The notes under the pieces were generated by a model. The model did no database searches. It was not told the origin of the DNA and saw nothing but the letters and a program-made list of their open reading frames with translations. The position numbers were made by a program, and so were the translations under genes. 64,000 nucleotides of DNA from assembly GCF_002099425.1 (NCBI RefSeq), contig NW_018343972.1:6649501-6713500 (forward strand), in the 5' to 3' direction. Shown here piece by piece: positions 1-10,452 of the stretch; within the stretch, counting starts at the first letter, position 1, and each line of letters begins with the position of its first letter. Source of the stretch: Phascolarctos cinereus (taxonomy: Eukaryota; Chordata; Mammalia; Diprotodontia; Phascolarctidae).

Positions 1-24
1 TTCCTTAATCAGCTGCTATATTAG

Positions 25-140
25 AAAACCAAGGAAAATCAAAAGACTTGCCCAAGGTCACACACAGGGAACAAATGTCAAAATAGGACTTGAACTGAGA
101 TTTTCTGCTGTAGGGTCAGTATTCTTTCCACTACTGCACC
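25..140 (-). mobile_element. MIR-type SINE fragment
   Basis: Read on the minus strand this is the CORE/B-box part of a MIR-like SINE. The plus strand shows the typical reversed phrases ACTTGCCCAAGGTCACACA and GGACTTGAACTGAGA. Both ends are worn and no target duplication is visible. Confidence 0.7.
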
Positions 141-744
141 AAAAGTTCTAAAGTCTCATTTTTTTTCTAGTGATTGTCCCATGTACCAAGTGCTTTGGAA
201 ATCTAAGCTGAAATCCCTGTTCGGTTTATGTCTCTTAAAACCAGGTACAGAAAACATGAAAGACTAAGCCCATTAGGCAGTGTCCAAAGACAGCACTTTC
301 TGCTCCCCTGGGAAAAGGTTGGAAACAAATAAGCAGACTTTTAAAAATAATTGGTTTCAAAACACATTCTTGGTCCCTCCCATCCCCCTTTCTTATTACT
401 CCTTTGGGAATCACTTCAGTAAAACAACACGGTTTATGTCTGGTACATAATGTGAGACGAGCCTGTGGAAAAGAGTCTCTTGACACTTTGGACAACCTCC
501 TGCCAGGTTTCTACAAGGCAGAGAAACAAGGTTCTACTGTTTTCGAGATTGATTCCTTCTGCTCTCCACTCCCCTGCACAATTTTTCCCAATCCATAGCC
601 CACATCCACCCAACTTCACTACTGTCTCTTGTTTCTTCCACCAACGTGTAATTAGCTCCACATTGCCTGCTGAGTCTTTATCTGTGTCTACCGAGCTGTG
701 TCTGTTATATAAATGCTATGAAATATCTAATGTGTCTAATAATT
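141..744. other. Unassigned non-coding stretch
   Basis: No recognised repeat or gene. Open frames of 64-93 codons overlap on both strands here, but none has a recognisable domain, signal or codon pattern, and they shadow each other, so I read none as a gene. Confidence 0.5.
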
Positions 745-1018
745 AGGGTATCTAGGTGGCACAGTGGATTTGAACACTGGACATGGAGTCAGGAAGACCT
801 GAATTCAAATCTTGCCCTGGACATTTACTACCTGTGTGAGTCTTACATTTAATTTTTCTTAGATTCATTTTCCTTATCAATAAAATGGAGATAATAATAA
901 AAAGGTTGAACTTCACAGGATTGTTGGGATGATCCAATGAGATAATCAATGTAAAGCACTTTGAAAACCTTAAAGCTCTTTATAAATGTCAAATGTTGTT
1001 GTTGTTATTATTGTTGTT
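745..1018 (+). mobile_element. Nearly full-length CORE-SINE (MIR/Mar-1 type)
   Basis: The tRNA-like head (TCTAGGTGGCACAGTGGA), a B-box-like GAATTCAAATCTTG, the CORE phrase TCAATAAAATGGAGATAATA and the tail GTAAAGCACTTTGAAAACC follow in order. It ends in a GTT/ATT triplet tail, as expected for this class. Confidence 0.85.
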
Positions 1019-1097
1019 AGAATTATTATATCTGAGGTGACAGTGATAGAATCATATGATAATCTTCTCTTGATATTCTACTCCTCCACTAAAGAAT

Positions 1098-1254
1098 AAT
1101 CAAGTGGAAAGAGTACTACATTTGGAATCAGAGAATTTGAGTTCAAGTCTAGGCATTGGTTTTTATTATCTGAATGACCTTGGAATAATAAGAGCTTTCT
1201 TGGGCCTCAGTTTTCTCATCTGTAAAATAAAACAGTTGTACCAAATGAAATAAC
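1098..1254 (+). mobile_element. MIR3-type SINE, 3' truncated
   Basis: Head GGAAAGAGTACTACATTTGG, B-box-like GAGTTCAAGTCTAGG, then CCTCAGTTTTCTCATCTGTA. It is followed directly by a second SINE in the same orientation. Confidence 0.7.
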
Positions 1255-1430
1255 CTAGGCAGCATACCTAGGTTCAAATCCCATCTCTGTCACTTGTTAC
1301 CTATGTGATCCTGAACAAGTCACTGGTCAAGCTCTCTAGGCTCCAGTTTTCCCATCTGTAAAATGAGTTGATTGAACTGTATGGTCTGAAATTTCCCTTC
1401 TAGATCTAAAGCTATAATCCTATGACCTCT
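1255..1430 (+). mobile_element. MIR3-type SINE
   Basis: GGTTCAAATCCCATCTCTGT, CCCATCTGTAAAATGAG and the MIR3-like tail CCCTTCTAGATCTAAAG with ATAATCCTATGA appear in order. Confidence 0.75.
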
Positions 1431-1707
1431 AGGGTCTCTTCAAGCTCCAAATATCCAATTATCTAATCCTAGTGTTTTCTTCTGATGTCTCATCATGACA
1501 TGCAAGTTATTGACTCTGGGTTCCCAAAAGCAATGCTACCATAGCAAAAGTTCTGGCAAGTCCACAAAGATAGACTTCAAGTATGAATTCAGTTATGAAC
1601 TGTGCCTGCCATGTGAATACTAATCAAGCTAATTGAAGGTAGGCTCATCACCAAAACAGTAGTCATGAGTTGAGGAATTTTTAGCACCATATAAACAACA
1701 GCCTTGG

Positions 1708-1880
1708 AAGATAACTGCAATTATTACCCCATTTTACAGATGGGGAAACTCATCCAAGGGAAATTAAGTAACTTGCCCAGGGCCACAAAGCTAGTAAGTG
1801 ATTGAAGCAGAATTTGAACTCAGGTCTTCCTGACTTCAGGTCCTGCCCTCTATCCACTGGGCCACCTAGCTACCTAGAAG
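1708..1880 (-). mobile_element. CORE-SINE, reverse orientation
   Basis: Plus-strand phrases CCCCATTTTACAGATGGGGA, AACTTGCCCAGGGCCACA, TTTGAACTCAGGTCTTCC and GGGCCACCTAGCTACC are the reverse complement of CORE to 5' head. The head is intact; the 3' tail is missing. Confidence 0.85.
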
Positions 1881-1921
1881 AACACCTATATTAAAACATG
1901 ATAGGGCTGCAATATAATAGG

Positions 1922-2007
1922 GGAAATATCTACATCAACTGAGATAATATATGTAAAGTCCTTTGAAAGCCTGAGTGCTGTATAAACGTTAGCTTTTACT
2001 ATTATCT
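1922..2007 (+). mobile_element. CORE-SINE 3' end fragment
   Basis: ATATGTAAAGTCCTTTGAAA followed by a CTGTATAAACGTTAGC tail and ATTAT triplets: only the 3' third of the SINE. Confidence 0.65.
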
Positions 2008-2029
2008 GTGAAACTACATGTTAAAACAT

Positions 2030-2440
2030 TGAAATATTATCAGGTAACTATGTTAGGCACTAGGGATATGAACACAAAAGAAGATAGAGCCTCTGCCCTC
2101 AAAGAGTTTGCATTGAAGATAAGGAATATATAGAAATCTATGTAGCACATGGTCAAATGAAATAAGAAAGGAGAAAAAATCTAAACCAATTGCTATCGAA
2201 CATTTGAGGAGTGAGAGAATGCTTTTAGCTATGGGACCTGAGGGTGGAAAGGCTGTGGAAGGGAATTTCATGCAGGAGGTAACACTTGAATTAGACCTTC
2301 AAGAAAGTAAAAAAAAAAAAAAAACATTTCATCAAGCCTAGAGATATGGTTGGAATACTGGTCATAGGAGATGCCTCATGCCAAGGTACAGAAGCAGGAG
2401 TGGGCAAAATGGGATTAATAACAAAGGCAATATGCCAGAT
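2030..2440 (-). mobile_element. L2 LINE 3' region, reverse orientation
   Basis: Reads as the reverse complement of an L2 3' end: GTTAGGCACTAGGGATATGA, CTGCCCTCAAAGAGTTTGCA, then AACACTTGAATTAGACCTTC and a degenerate carrier of a GGAGTGGGCAAAATGG segment. A run of A residues at 2310-2324 interrupts it. Confidence 0.6.
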
Positions 2441-2509
2441 GGACAGGAAGAAAATGGGCAAAAATATCTTCAAAATCCTGTATCTTGAATCCTTGATTCC
2501 AGAGGATTT

Positions 2510-2790
2510 TCCCTTCTTAGGGAAGGGACCCCCTTCCCTGCAAGAGGTCTTCCAGCCATGGCTTGAAGATTTCCCATGAGGTGTGACTTGTTGCCTCCTC
2601 AAGTAGTTCATTCCACCTTTGGACAACTCTCCTTGCAAAGTTTTTTATTCCTTACTATCTCTGGAATGTCTATTCACTGGTCCTAGTCTCACCCTCTGGA
2701 ACAGTGTAACAAAGCCAAGGTGGATACCTGCAGTATATTCACAGAAGACTTACAAGGTCTTGAGGATATCTCCAGTGACCCCACAAGAGC
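2510..2790 (-). mobile_element. CR1/L3 LINE 3' fragment, reverse orientation
   Basis: On the minus strand it carries the CR1-type phrases GTCCAAAGGTGGAATGAACT and GAAATCTTCAAGCCATGGC, matching in order the 3' untranslated part of CR1/L3 elements (compare the plus-strand copy at 8131-8605). The 5' and extreme 3' ends are missing. Confidence 0.6.
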
Positions 2791-2842
2791 TTCACACATA
2801 TTAGGCACTTAATAAATGCTTGCTGTATTTAATTGAACACCC
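2791..2842 (+). mobile_element. L2-type tail
   Basis: Short remnant ATTAGGCACTTAATAAATGC with a TTGCTG ending, the terminal phrase of L2 and L2-tailed SINEs. Confidence 0.5.
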
Positions 2843-3601
2843 ACCTGCTTGGCTCCAATTGAAATCAATAGGAGAGTCAGGCACTGGGCTTGTGGGTGCA
2901 TATGAATGAACATCTGCATCTGTGTTCCATTTCCTCATTTTGTTTGTCGGGTTCATTTGATTTGATGAAAGCCTGCCGAAGAAAACTATTTGTTGTGCTA
3001 AATGCCATACAGCTGCCCCCCTTAACCTTGACCACTTTGGATTTTTCTAGGGCTGGTGTTATTGGATGGTTTTGTCAATGAGAATAAAAAGTTACTGTTT
3101 AATTAGCAAGAAAGGAGCCAAAATTTGCCTAGAGAGAAGAAGTCCAATAAAGACCCATAATGATGATAATAAGAGATGACTGTCTAAAAGGGCTTGTCAT
3201 TCTAACTATTGCTATTGACTTTAAAAAGGACTGCTGTAGGCTATTAAAGTGACAACCCGCCCCCTGGTGGCTGACTGAGGGAAAGACATGCAGATTAGAG
3301 GCCAAAAGCTAAGTTTTCTTTCACACAAAGGAATAGGGGAAAGTCTACATGTATGAACACTGAAATTTTCGTGTACATTTTGCTTACAGATTATTTTTCC
3401 AGATTTCTTACTATCATTCTCCAGATGAATAAGCCAAAGAATAGGTATTCAACAACATGCTGTTGTAGATCATACACTGACTGATTCAAGCTGCCTGTCA
3501 AACCCTGCTCCTTGTAAAAGGACATAAGTTCTCCCACTCTATCACTAAGGGCAGGCCTGGGCTGGGGTTTCTTCTCTCCTCAGAGAGAAGGGGCAGAGAA
3601 T
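2843..3601. other. Unassigned non-coding stretch
   Basis: No repeat recognised. The part near 2900-3120 is of balanced composition with AATTAG and TTAATTAG motifs, and could be old unique sequence. No exon-like frame with plausible splice sites is apparent. Confidence 0.4.
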
Positions 3602-3865
3602 GGGACAGCAAGGTGACTTAATGGATGGAACATGGACTTGGGACCAGCAACAGTTCAGTTCAGATCTTAGATATGCATCAGCTATGTGAGCTTGAGCAAT
3701 TCACTTAATTTCTCTCAGTCTTAGTTTCTTCATCTAGAAAAAAGAAATAACAATAATATCTGTAATGCCATCCTCACATGGATGTAATGATTGTATGTTG
3801 AATGTACGTTGAAAACTTAAAAGCATTATCAAAATGGGAATTAGTAGTTGTTATTATAGGATTCA
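3602..3865 (+). mobile_element. CORE-SINE, nearly full length
   Basis: Degraded head GGACAGCAAGGTGACTTAAT, B-box-like AGTTCAGATCTTAG, CORE CTTAGTTTCTTCATCTAGAA, then AATAACAATAATATC and a TAAAAGCATTATC tail ending near a GTTGTTATTAT stretch. Confidence 0.75.
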
Positions 3866-4124
3866 AAGTCAAGATCCCACAGCGTTTGACTCGAAAATCT
3901 GTTGAGGATAGACTGAAATATTCACCCAGCTCCAGGGCTTCAGGCCTCATTTATCAAATGGTAATAACAAGACCAGCCCTGTTTCCTTGCAGGGAGACTA
4001 TGGGGAGAAATGACGACCATGCAGAATTGCGCCTTCCTAACCTCAAAGAAACCACTGGTAAAAATGCAACATCAGTTTGACAAATATGAAGTACATGTTG
4101 TATTATACCAACATACTAGGCATT

Positions 4125-4225
4125 ATGAAATTGTTGTTTGTCCTTTGTTCTTGAAGAGGACCATAACATCAGGAAGGTGAATTGGATTGAAGTGAGGGAG
4201 GGCTTTACCAAGTCAAAGTCACCAA
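4125..4225 (-). repeat. Dispersed repeat of unresolved family
   Basis: GTTTGTCCTTTGTTCTTGAA followed by GAGGACC, CATCAGG and GAATTGGATT. Related sequence occurs at 19434-19490 (same orientation) and 22755-22885 (opposite). The shared order is what identifies it as a repeat; I recall the phrase as common in marsupial DNA but cannot place the family. Confidence 0.5.
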
Positions 4226-4309
4226 AGGAATAGAAGACTATCTCTACCCTCGGAGACCTTATAATATATTTGTGGAAACATCAAGGAGATGGAATAAATT
4301 CCAAAAATG

Positions 4310-4480
4310 AGATGGACATAGAAATTTAGAACAAGAAGGAACCTGATAGATTATTTAGCTTGATGCCCTCATTGAACAGAAGAGTAAACTGATGGTCAGA
4401 AATGTTGACTTGACATATTATCATAAAATATATCACAATTGGAAAGAGATATCAGAGGTCATTGAGGCCAAGCTATAGGC
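4310..4480 (-). mobile_element. MIR3-type SINE fragments, reverse orientation
   Basis: Two adjoining weak pieces. The first shows AATTTAGAACAAGAAGGAAC then ATTGAACAGAAGAGTAAAC, the reversed tail and CORE of a MIR3-type SINE. The second, near 4438-4480, restarts with GGAAAGAGATATCAGAGGTC. Confidence 0.5.
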
Positions 4481-4524
4481 AAACAGAAAAGTGTTCAACA
4501 ATAGAGTATGGCTATGCTAGCTGG

Positions 4525-4835
4525 ACTGTGGTGTGATGGAAAGAGCACAGACTTTGTAATCAATAGATCTAGGTTCAAGTGCTGGCTCTGACAGTTACTA
4601 GCCCTATGATTGAGAAGGGTCTTCTCTTACTGAAGAAAGGCTAGTGGAGAAATTAAAAAAAACACATAAGAAAGCTAAGATGGAAAGTTACTAGACTTGG
4701 AGTTAGATCTGAACTGAAATCTCAGCTGATAATTACTGCCTGTATGACCATGGGCACATACCACGTAATCTCTCTGAACCTCAGTTTTCTGTAAAACAGG
4801 ATTTAGAATACTTGCAACACCTATCTCAAAAAGCT
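4525..4835 (+). mobile_element. Two CORE-SINE fragments in tandem
   Basis: First piece (about 4525-4625): GTGTGATGGAAAGAGCACAG and AGGTTCAAGTGCTGGC. Second piece (about 4680-4835): TGGAGTTAGATCTGAACTG, CCTCAGTTTTCTGTAAAAC and ACCTATCTC. Each lacks part of its 3' half. Confidence 0.6.
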
Positions 4836-4949
4836 AATGTGAGTTTTTGCTTTGGGTTTGGGAGTGCTTTTCTTTTATTTCTTAAACCAGATTTATTATT
4901 CTATCCATGTAGGTAACAACTGTGAAAAACTCTTCCTACCAATGAAGAT

Positions 4950-5160
4950 GGGCAGCTTCTCTGCAGTTTGTAAAGTTGTCGGGAGCCCTAGAAAATTAAC
5001 TGACTTGCCCAAGGTCACACAGCCAGGAAAGAAGGAAGGAAGGAAGGAAGGAAGGAAAAAATGGCAGGGAGGGAGAAAAGGAGGGAAGGCAGGGAAGAGA
5101 ATAAGCATTCATACAGCACCTACTATGTGTCAGGCACTGTGCTAAGTGCCTTCCTGTCTC
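4950..5160 (-). mobile_element. SINE fragment broken by a GGAA tract
   Basis: GACTTGCCCAAGGTCACACA is a reversed CORE-SINE segment ending at 5028. A GGAA/GGGA microsatellite fills about 5028-5100. CTACTATGTGTCAGGCACTG after it is a reversed MIR/L2 tail, possibly from a separate element. Confidence 0.55.
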
Positions 5161-5944
5161 TGAAATGCACTATCTGTGCAACCATGGACTCTTAACTTCC
5201 AGTGCTACAAACAATTCCATAAGACCATAAATTGCATCCTTGACTCTTGGTGTCAGAAGTTCCATGCATCATCATCTGTTATAAAATTCCAACTCTGAAC
5301 ATACCCACAAAAAAAAGAGTATTAAATATATTTATTTAGGAAAAAATTGGTCATCAGAGGGCATTAGGTAAGGAAAGTTTCATAACTGTGGTTTTCTTTG
5401 AGATCTTTAAACCAAAAGAACCCACACCTATGTAACATTCTGTTATATCTAAGATGCTACCATTTGGGTGAAGGGGCCTGAAGAGGAGACCCAAATCTGG
5501 GAACGTTGTTTTTCTACATGCTAGTTCGGATTAGGCTCACATTTTTTCTGTTTAGGTCACAAATCCTATTGTCCAGGCACACACGTCAAGTCTGATCAGG
5601 AACAACTAGGGCTAGCAATTGAATTTCCTGAGCCCTTTGCTCTCAACAGCTTGTAGGTTAAAGCCAAATGTATATGTTATCCATCTCTGCAGCTTGGCTC
5701 CAGGGACATTATTGGTCTAAAGTTAAATAGCAGAGGAGAGACTCTCGTCAAAGCTATACTCCTTTGTCTTCTCTTGACAGACTCATGGCAACATGTAGTG
5801 AGCTCACATATCAGGTCAGATGCTGCTATTTTACCAGTGACCTATCAATGGGGGAAAAGAGAGGAATTTCTGAGTTCTAAAATATAGGCAGTATAATTAC
5901 ATCCCAGACTGGGATTATGATTTTTCCTCTAAATTTGCTTCTTT
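5161..5944. other. Unassigned non-coding stretch
   Basis: No recognised repeat, RNA or coding signal. Composition is similar to the surroundings. Confidence 0.45.
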
Positions 5945-6135
5945 GGTTCAATGGGAGAAATGCTTATTTTGGAGTCAGAAGACTTGGGTTTAAATCCCAT
6001 CTCTAATCCTTATTACCTGTATGACAGGCAAGTCAAAAACCCTCTCTGGACTTCAGTTTCCTTGTCCATGAAATGCAGGGGTTCAATTAGATGTCAACTT
6101 TCTGATCTAGTGCTGTGATCCTATAATCCTATTCT
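5945..6135 (+). mobile_element. MIR3-type SINE
   Basis: TTTTGGAGTCAGAAGACTTG, GGTTTAAATCCCATCTCTA, CTTCAGTTTCCTTGTCCATG and the tail CTGTGATCCTATAATCCTA in order. Confidence 0.8.
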
Positions 6136-6759
6136 GATTTCACTATTTCCTACAGGTGACAACACTGTTCATTTGTCATTGACTACCAAAATTGGTTTAG
6201 AATATAAATATTTCTAAAGTTTGATACAGAGGGATAGTAGAAAATTTTGAGTAGTTTCTATTTAAAAAGTAAGAATAAGTAGAGGGCCAAAAATGTATTT
6301 AAAAGGTCGGTTAGACACCCAACTAAGTAAAGTTAATCCAGGGAAATTTAAGAATGAAACAGGAAGAAGAGAAACAACTAACTTAGATATAAAAGGAAGT
6401 TTAGAAATCATCTATTTCAGTTCCCAGATGAGGAAAGTATCTCTTACATCAGATCCAAAACATTTTCAACTTTTTAAAGCCAAATTGAAGGGAGACACTA
6501 CTAAAACCTCACTAACTCCATAAGAAATGCATTTAGCGGTTAGAAGTAGGGGTTGGGGGGAAAGAGAAAAATTAATCACAGTGTGTGAGAAAGTGAATAT
6601 TTTCCCGAAACATGGGGTTTACATACAACCACCCAAGCTATATGGCTATCTCCATCACTCCCAGGGTCTGTTCTGGCAAAATGCCAGTCCCCTCCAATCC
6701 TATCTCAAGTGCAAAAGAAACGTATTGCCTCTGGACTCAGCAGGTAATAGGCAGACTCA
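6136..6759. other. Unassigned non-coding stretch
   Basis: AT-rich, no repeat recognised. Frames of 76 and 99 codons at 6293-6826 have no domain and the second runs into a SINE, so I do not call them. A degraded MIR3-like piece may lie around 6385-6440 (GAAGTTTAGAAATCATCTA). Confidence 0.4.
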
Positions 6760-7370
6760 ATGTGTTATGGTGGAAATAGTAGTGGGCATGAAATCCAAAC
6801 TGCTGTACCATTTACTACCTATGTGACTCTGGGCAAGTCACTCTGACTTTTCATTCCTCTCTAGCCTCCACTCCTGACTCTTCCAGACTTTCTCTGCCAT
6901 GGCATGTAACCCTCTACACCCTGGAAGCTCATTCTACTCCCAGATTTCACACACTGGAAGTATACTCTACTTTTGTAGTCTCTCCCTCCGACTGGCTGAT
7001 TCTTCCCAGAACCTCCATTTAAAGAGGACACCTAGGCTGCATTCTGAATTCTAGAACTTCTTAAGCATGCAAGTACTCCATATTCTTCCACACTTATACT
7101 CCACTTTTCAGCTTCTTTTTATGGTGTCTTCCCTCATAAGAATGTAAGCTCCCTGAGAGCAGAGACTGACATTGTTTTTGCTTATATTTGAGTCTTCATT
7201 ACATAGCACAGTGCCTGGCATTTAGAAGGCACTTAACAAATGCTTGTTGACTTGACTTGGTTTATTCCTCAATATAACAGGAATAATAATACTTGTACTG
7301 GCTATCTGTGAGTAAAGTGCTTTATAATTTTCAACATACTATACAAACACGAGCTGTTGTTATTATTATC
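6760..7370 (+). mobile_element. CORE-SINE split by an L2-tailed insertion
   Basis: The SINE's 5' half (6760-6850) ends just after GACTCTGGGCAAGTCACTCT. Its 3' half resumes at about 7262 with CCTCAATATAACAGGAATAA and runs through AGTAAAGTGCTTTATAATT to a GTTGTTATTATTAT tail. The two halves abut in the SINE consensus, so the 6851-7258 segment is a later insertion. Similar GACTT words at both borders could be a target duplication, but they are too short to be sure. Confidence 0.65.
6851..7258 (+). mobile_element. L2 3' end (or L2-tailed element) nested in a SINE
   Basis: The 3' half is the standard L2 ending: AGAATGTAAGCTCCCTGAGA, then CACAGTGCCTGGCATTTAG and TTAACAAATGCTTGTTGACT. The 5' part (6851-7090) is pyrimidine-rich and I cannot align it confidently. 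Confidence 0.6.
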
Positions 7371-7864
7371 ACTTCCTTTCCTTCCCTTCCTGCTGCAGCT
7401 GTGACTCAGAGCCTTTGTAATCCCTTATCATCATGGCACTGTTCCAAATGCCCTTTCCATCAAATGATAAGGAATTGCATCCAATTTTCTTCTGAGATAC
7501 AGGAGGCAGCATAGCCCCAGTACTACTCTCTGCTATGCCTAAAGATGAAGAAAGACTTGATATTTTAAGGTGGGCAGAAAGAAGGAGGGAAGAGGGGTGG
7601 CCAAATAGACTCTGCATTGGGGGTGAATTCAAGTCCACTTGCCATTTCTAATAGCCTCTGCAAAGCATACAGCCTGCATAATTAACTTGATATTCAGCAG
7701 CCCTTACTGCCACAACTCAAGTCAAATCCCTGACAACATGTCCTACTGCAGGCATTTTTTAGGAGTTTATAAATTGCCTCAAAGTGGGTTCTATAAGTCA
7801 AAAGAGCACAGCATAGGCCCATGTTTCTTAAAGTGTCAGCACACTATCCGAAAAAGGGCCCTGG
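7371..7864. other. Unassigned non-coding stretch
   Basis: No recognised repeat. Overlapping frames on both strands (about 73-89 codons) show no domain. Confidence 0.4.
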
Positions 7865-8030
7865 AACACTGATCAGGAGATGGATTTCAATTCTAATTCT
7901 GCTACTCACTACCTAAGTGACCTTAGGAAAGTAACTCCCCCTTTCTGGATCTCATTTTGCATATTTGTAAAATGAAACTGTTGGTCAAGATGATCTCCAG
8001 ATTCACGTTTGGCATGCTGAGGTTCCTTAC
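7865..8030 (+). mobile_element. MIR3-type SINE
   Basis: GGATTTCAATTCTAATTCTG, ACCTAAGTGACCTTAGGAAA, GCATATTTGTAAAATGAAAC and a GATGATCTCCAG tail start. Confidence 0.7.
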
Positions 8031-8130
8031 ACACATTGTATGGTACTATTCCCCATTAAGTGCCAAGGGAGGTTTGAAGATGGAGTTGTAGTGATTAGAG
8101 CTCCTTTATAGAGACCGCTATTTTTTTTTT

Positions 8131-8605
8131 CACAATTTGCATATTGAGTTCAGTTCCAAGTGCCACATTTTAGGAAGAATTAGATTGGAATGAATAGGAT
8201 GGTAAGAATACTAGAAACTCCATTATTATAAAGCCAACCTGGGAATGATTAGTCTGAAGAAGAGAAGACAATGGGCTTTTTTAGTAGGGATTGAGAGTTG
8301 GGGGTGGGAGGTGTGGTGATTAAGACAGCATAACTGTCTTTAAAATATCTTAAGGGCTGTCATATAAAGAAGAATTCAATTTCTTCTGCTTGCCCTCAGG
8401 TGACAGAAGTGAAAGTAAAGTATAAAAGTTGAAGAAAGGAACATATAAATTTTCACTCAAGCAAAATTTTTGTAGCCATTACAGCTGTCCTAGAGTAGAA
8501 ATGGTTGTCTCAGAAAATAGTGGGTGGAGGGGGTTGTAGAGGGAATTCCTCTCTGAGATTCCTCTCTAGCTCTGAGATTATGATTTAATGATTCTGTAAT
8601 TTAGG
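8131..8605 (+). mobile_element. CR1/L3 LINE 3' end
   Basis: A long ordered match to the 3' untranslated part of CR1-clade LINEs: AGTTCCAAGTGCCACATTTT, TTAGTCTGAAGAAGAGAAGA, ATCTTAAGGGCTGTCATATA, TTACAGCTGTCCTAGAGTAG and a terminal CTCTGAGATTATGATTTAAT. It reaches the 3' end. The upstream coding part is absent (5' truncated). Confidence 0.65.
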
Positions 8606-8617
8606 GAGAAATTTTAT

Positions 8618-8745
8618 ATATATATAATGCATATATATATGTATATATATATATATATATACACATATATATACATATATATACATATATATATAATGCA
8701 TATATATGTATATATATATATACACATATATATACATATATATAA
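8618..8745. repeat. TA-rich microsatellite
   Basis: Alternating TA with interspersed ATGCAT and ACAC words directly after the CR1/L3 3' end. It contains two near-identical blocks (around 8628-8670 and 8694-8735), suggesting an internal duplication. Confidence 0.9.
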
Positions 8746-9194
8746 TTACTTTGTGAGATAAAATATAAAACTTGTGATTATGAGGAGCAAAACGTTTGAG
8801 AACAATTTAGCTAATGCAATGGTCTTCACTCAATGGTATATGGAACTCATGATCTCTAGGAAATTGATAGAAGTTCTTAAAAAAAAAATGAAACAGTAAT
8901 TTAGTTTTTGTTTTCACTTAGCTAACATGGTTAGTCAAAACAGTACTGGGCTCTTTTTCTTACCTGTTCATATTGTTTTAGATCCAAATTTAACTGGAGA
9001 AAACTATCAAATATAGTCAGTTGCTTTGTGAATTGCCAAATCTAAGTAAAACTTTGATGTTGTACCTCATAGAATAAAGTCCTCTGATCTTTGCATACAT
9101 TTGAACCCAGAAAAAGGGAATACTGTTTAGCTCTGTGGATATCCTGAGTTGAAATTCCTAATGCCCATCCACTATCATCACAACTCAGTATGGT
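8746..9194. other. Unassigned non-coding stretch
   Basis: AT-rich, nothing recognised apart from an A9 run at 8879. Confidence 0.4.
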
Positions 9195-9400
9195 GGTGGT
9201 GGTAATAATAATAGCTAGATTTATGTAATGCTCTAAGGTTTGCAAAATGCTTTATAAATGTTATCATGTGTTATTTTCAGAATGGCCCTGGCAGGTAAAT
9301 GCTACTATTATTTCAGTTTTGCAGATGAGGAAACTGAGGGAGACAGAGACTAAGTGATTTGATCAAGATTGTAGAGTTAAAAAAGTATCTGAAATCTTTA
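9195..9400 (-). mobile_element. CORE-SINE, reverse orientation
   Basis: Starts with the reversed triplet tail (GGTGGTAATAATAATAGC), then CTAAGGTTTGCAAAATGCTT and GCAGATGAGGAAACTGAGGG. The head beyond GATCAAGATTGTAGAGTTA is degraded. Confidence 0.75.
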
Positions 9401-9594
9401 CAAAGTTTTGGGTAACTAATTGGGTATAACAGGTGAGGAATGAGTATGATACTGATATGTACATATATCTATGCCAAGAAAGCAGTTGTTGCCTCATAAA
9501 TTCAACATATTTATTACAAAGTAGTCCAACTTATATAGGATTCTTTTTTTGTTGCTGTTTATAAACCGTTACCATAAGGGTGTTGTATTTTGTT

Positions 9595-10090
9595 GGGGTT
9601 TTTTTAAATAACATTTTGTTTTTTCTCATTATATGTCAAGAACATTTTTAGCATTCATTTTTACAAGATTTTGAGTTCCAAATTTTTCTCCCCCCACCTA
9701 CCCTTTCCTCTTCCAAAAATGGTAGGCAATTTGATATAGGTTATACATGTGCCATCATGTAAAACATATTTTTATATTAGTCACAGTTGTGAAAGAAGAA
9801 ACAGATTAAAAGGATAAAAACCACACAAAAGAATAAAGTGAGTGAAAAAATAAGCTTCAATCTGCCTTCACAGTCCTTTAGTTCTTTATCTGGATGTGGA
9901 CAGCATTTTCCTTTGTGAATCCTTTATACTTGTCTTGGATCATTGTATTGCTTAGAAGAGCTGAGTCATTCATAATTGATCATCATATAATGTTGCTGAT
10001 ACTGTATGTAGTATCATCCTGGTTCTGCACATTTTCACTTTGCATCACTTTGTACAAGTCTTTCCACTACCTATAATTCTTTATGACCTT
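9595..10090 (-). mobile_element. L1 3' untranslated end, reverse orientation
   Basis: The plus strand opens with T-rich sequence (reversed poly-A) and then carries reversed metatherian L1 3' UTR phrases: TTGATATAGGTTATACATGT, CATTGTATTGCTTAGAAGAG, GTTGCTGATACTGTATGTAG. The same phrases in sense appear near 19150-19400 and 25210-25500, confirming orientation. Confidence 0.8.
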
Positions 10091-10204
10091 ATTGTATCCT
10101 CTTCACAAGAGGGTGGCTTTGCTTTCTAGGTGATCAAGGCTTTCAGGAAGATTTGAAGCACAGGAGAAAAAGAAAAAGGAAGAATGGATTGCTTCAAACC
10201 TAGT

Positions 10205-10450
10205 CCGAAGAGATAGGAATGCCATGAACATTTCTGTATACTATTAATGAAACTAGCAAGAAGAGATAGAAAGAATAACTCCACTAAAAATGACTATAAA
10301 ATATACAAAGTATTTGGGAATCTACCTGCACACTCAGGAATCATATAAAAACAATGCCAAGTCAGTCGTCACAAAAATCAGCCTAAATAATTGGAGAAAT
10401 ATTAATTGTACATGGGTAGGATGTGCTAATATAGTAAAAATGGTTTATCA
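10205..10450 (+). mobile_element. L1 ORF2 fragment, sense, between antisense L1 segments
   Basis: Translates to LGIYLHTQESYKN and NWRNINCTWVGCANIVKM, matching the C-terminal part of L1 ORF2 and the 17745-17925 segment of the larger L1 here. Its orientation is opposite to both neighbours, so it may be the inverted 5' part of the element at 9595-10090 or an internal rearrangement. Confidence 0.7.
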
Positions 10451-10452
10451 TA

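Noticed and set aside
745-1018. tRNA genes suggested by B-box-like GTTCAAATC words in many places
   Set aside because: They are SINE heads. No cloverleaf can be drawn, and the SINE CORE and tail follow each time.
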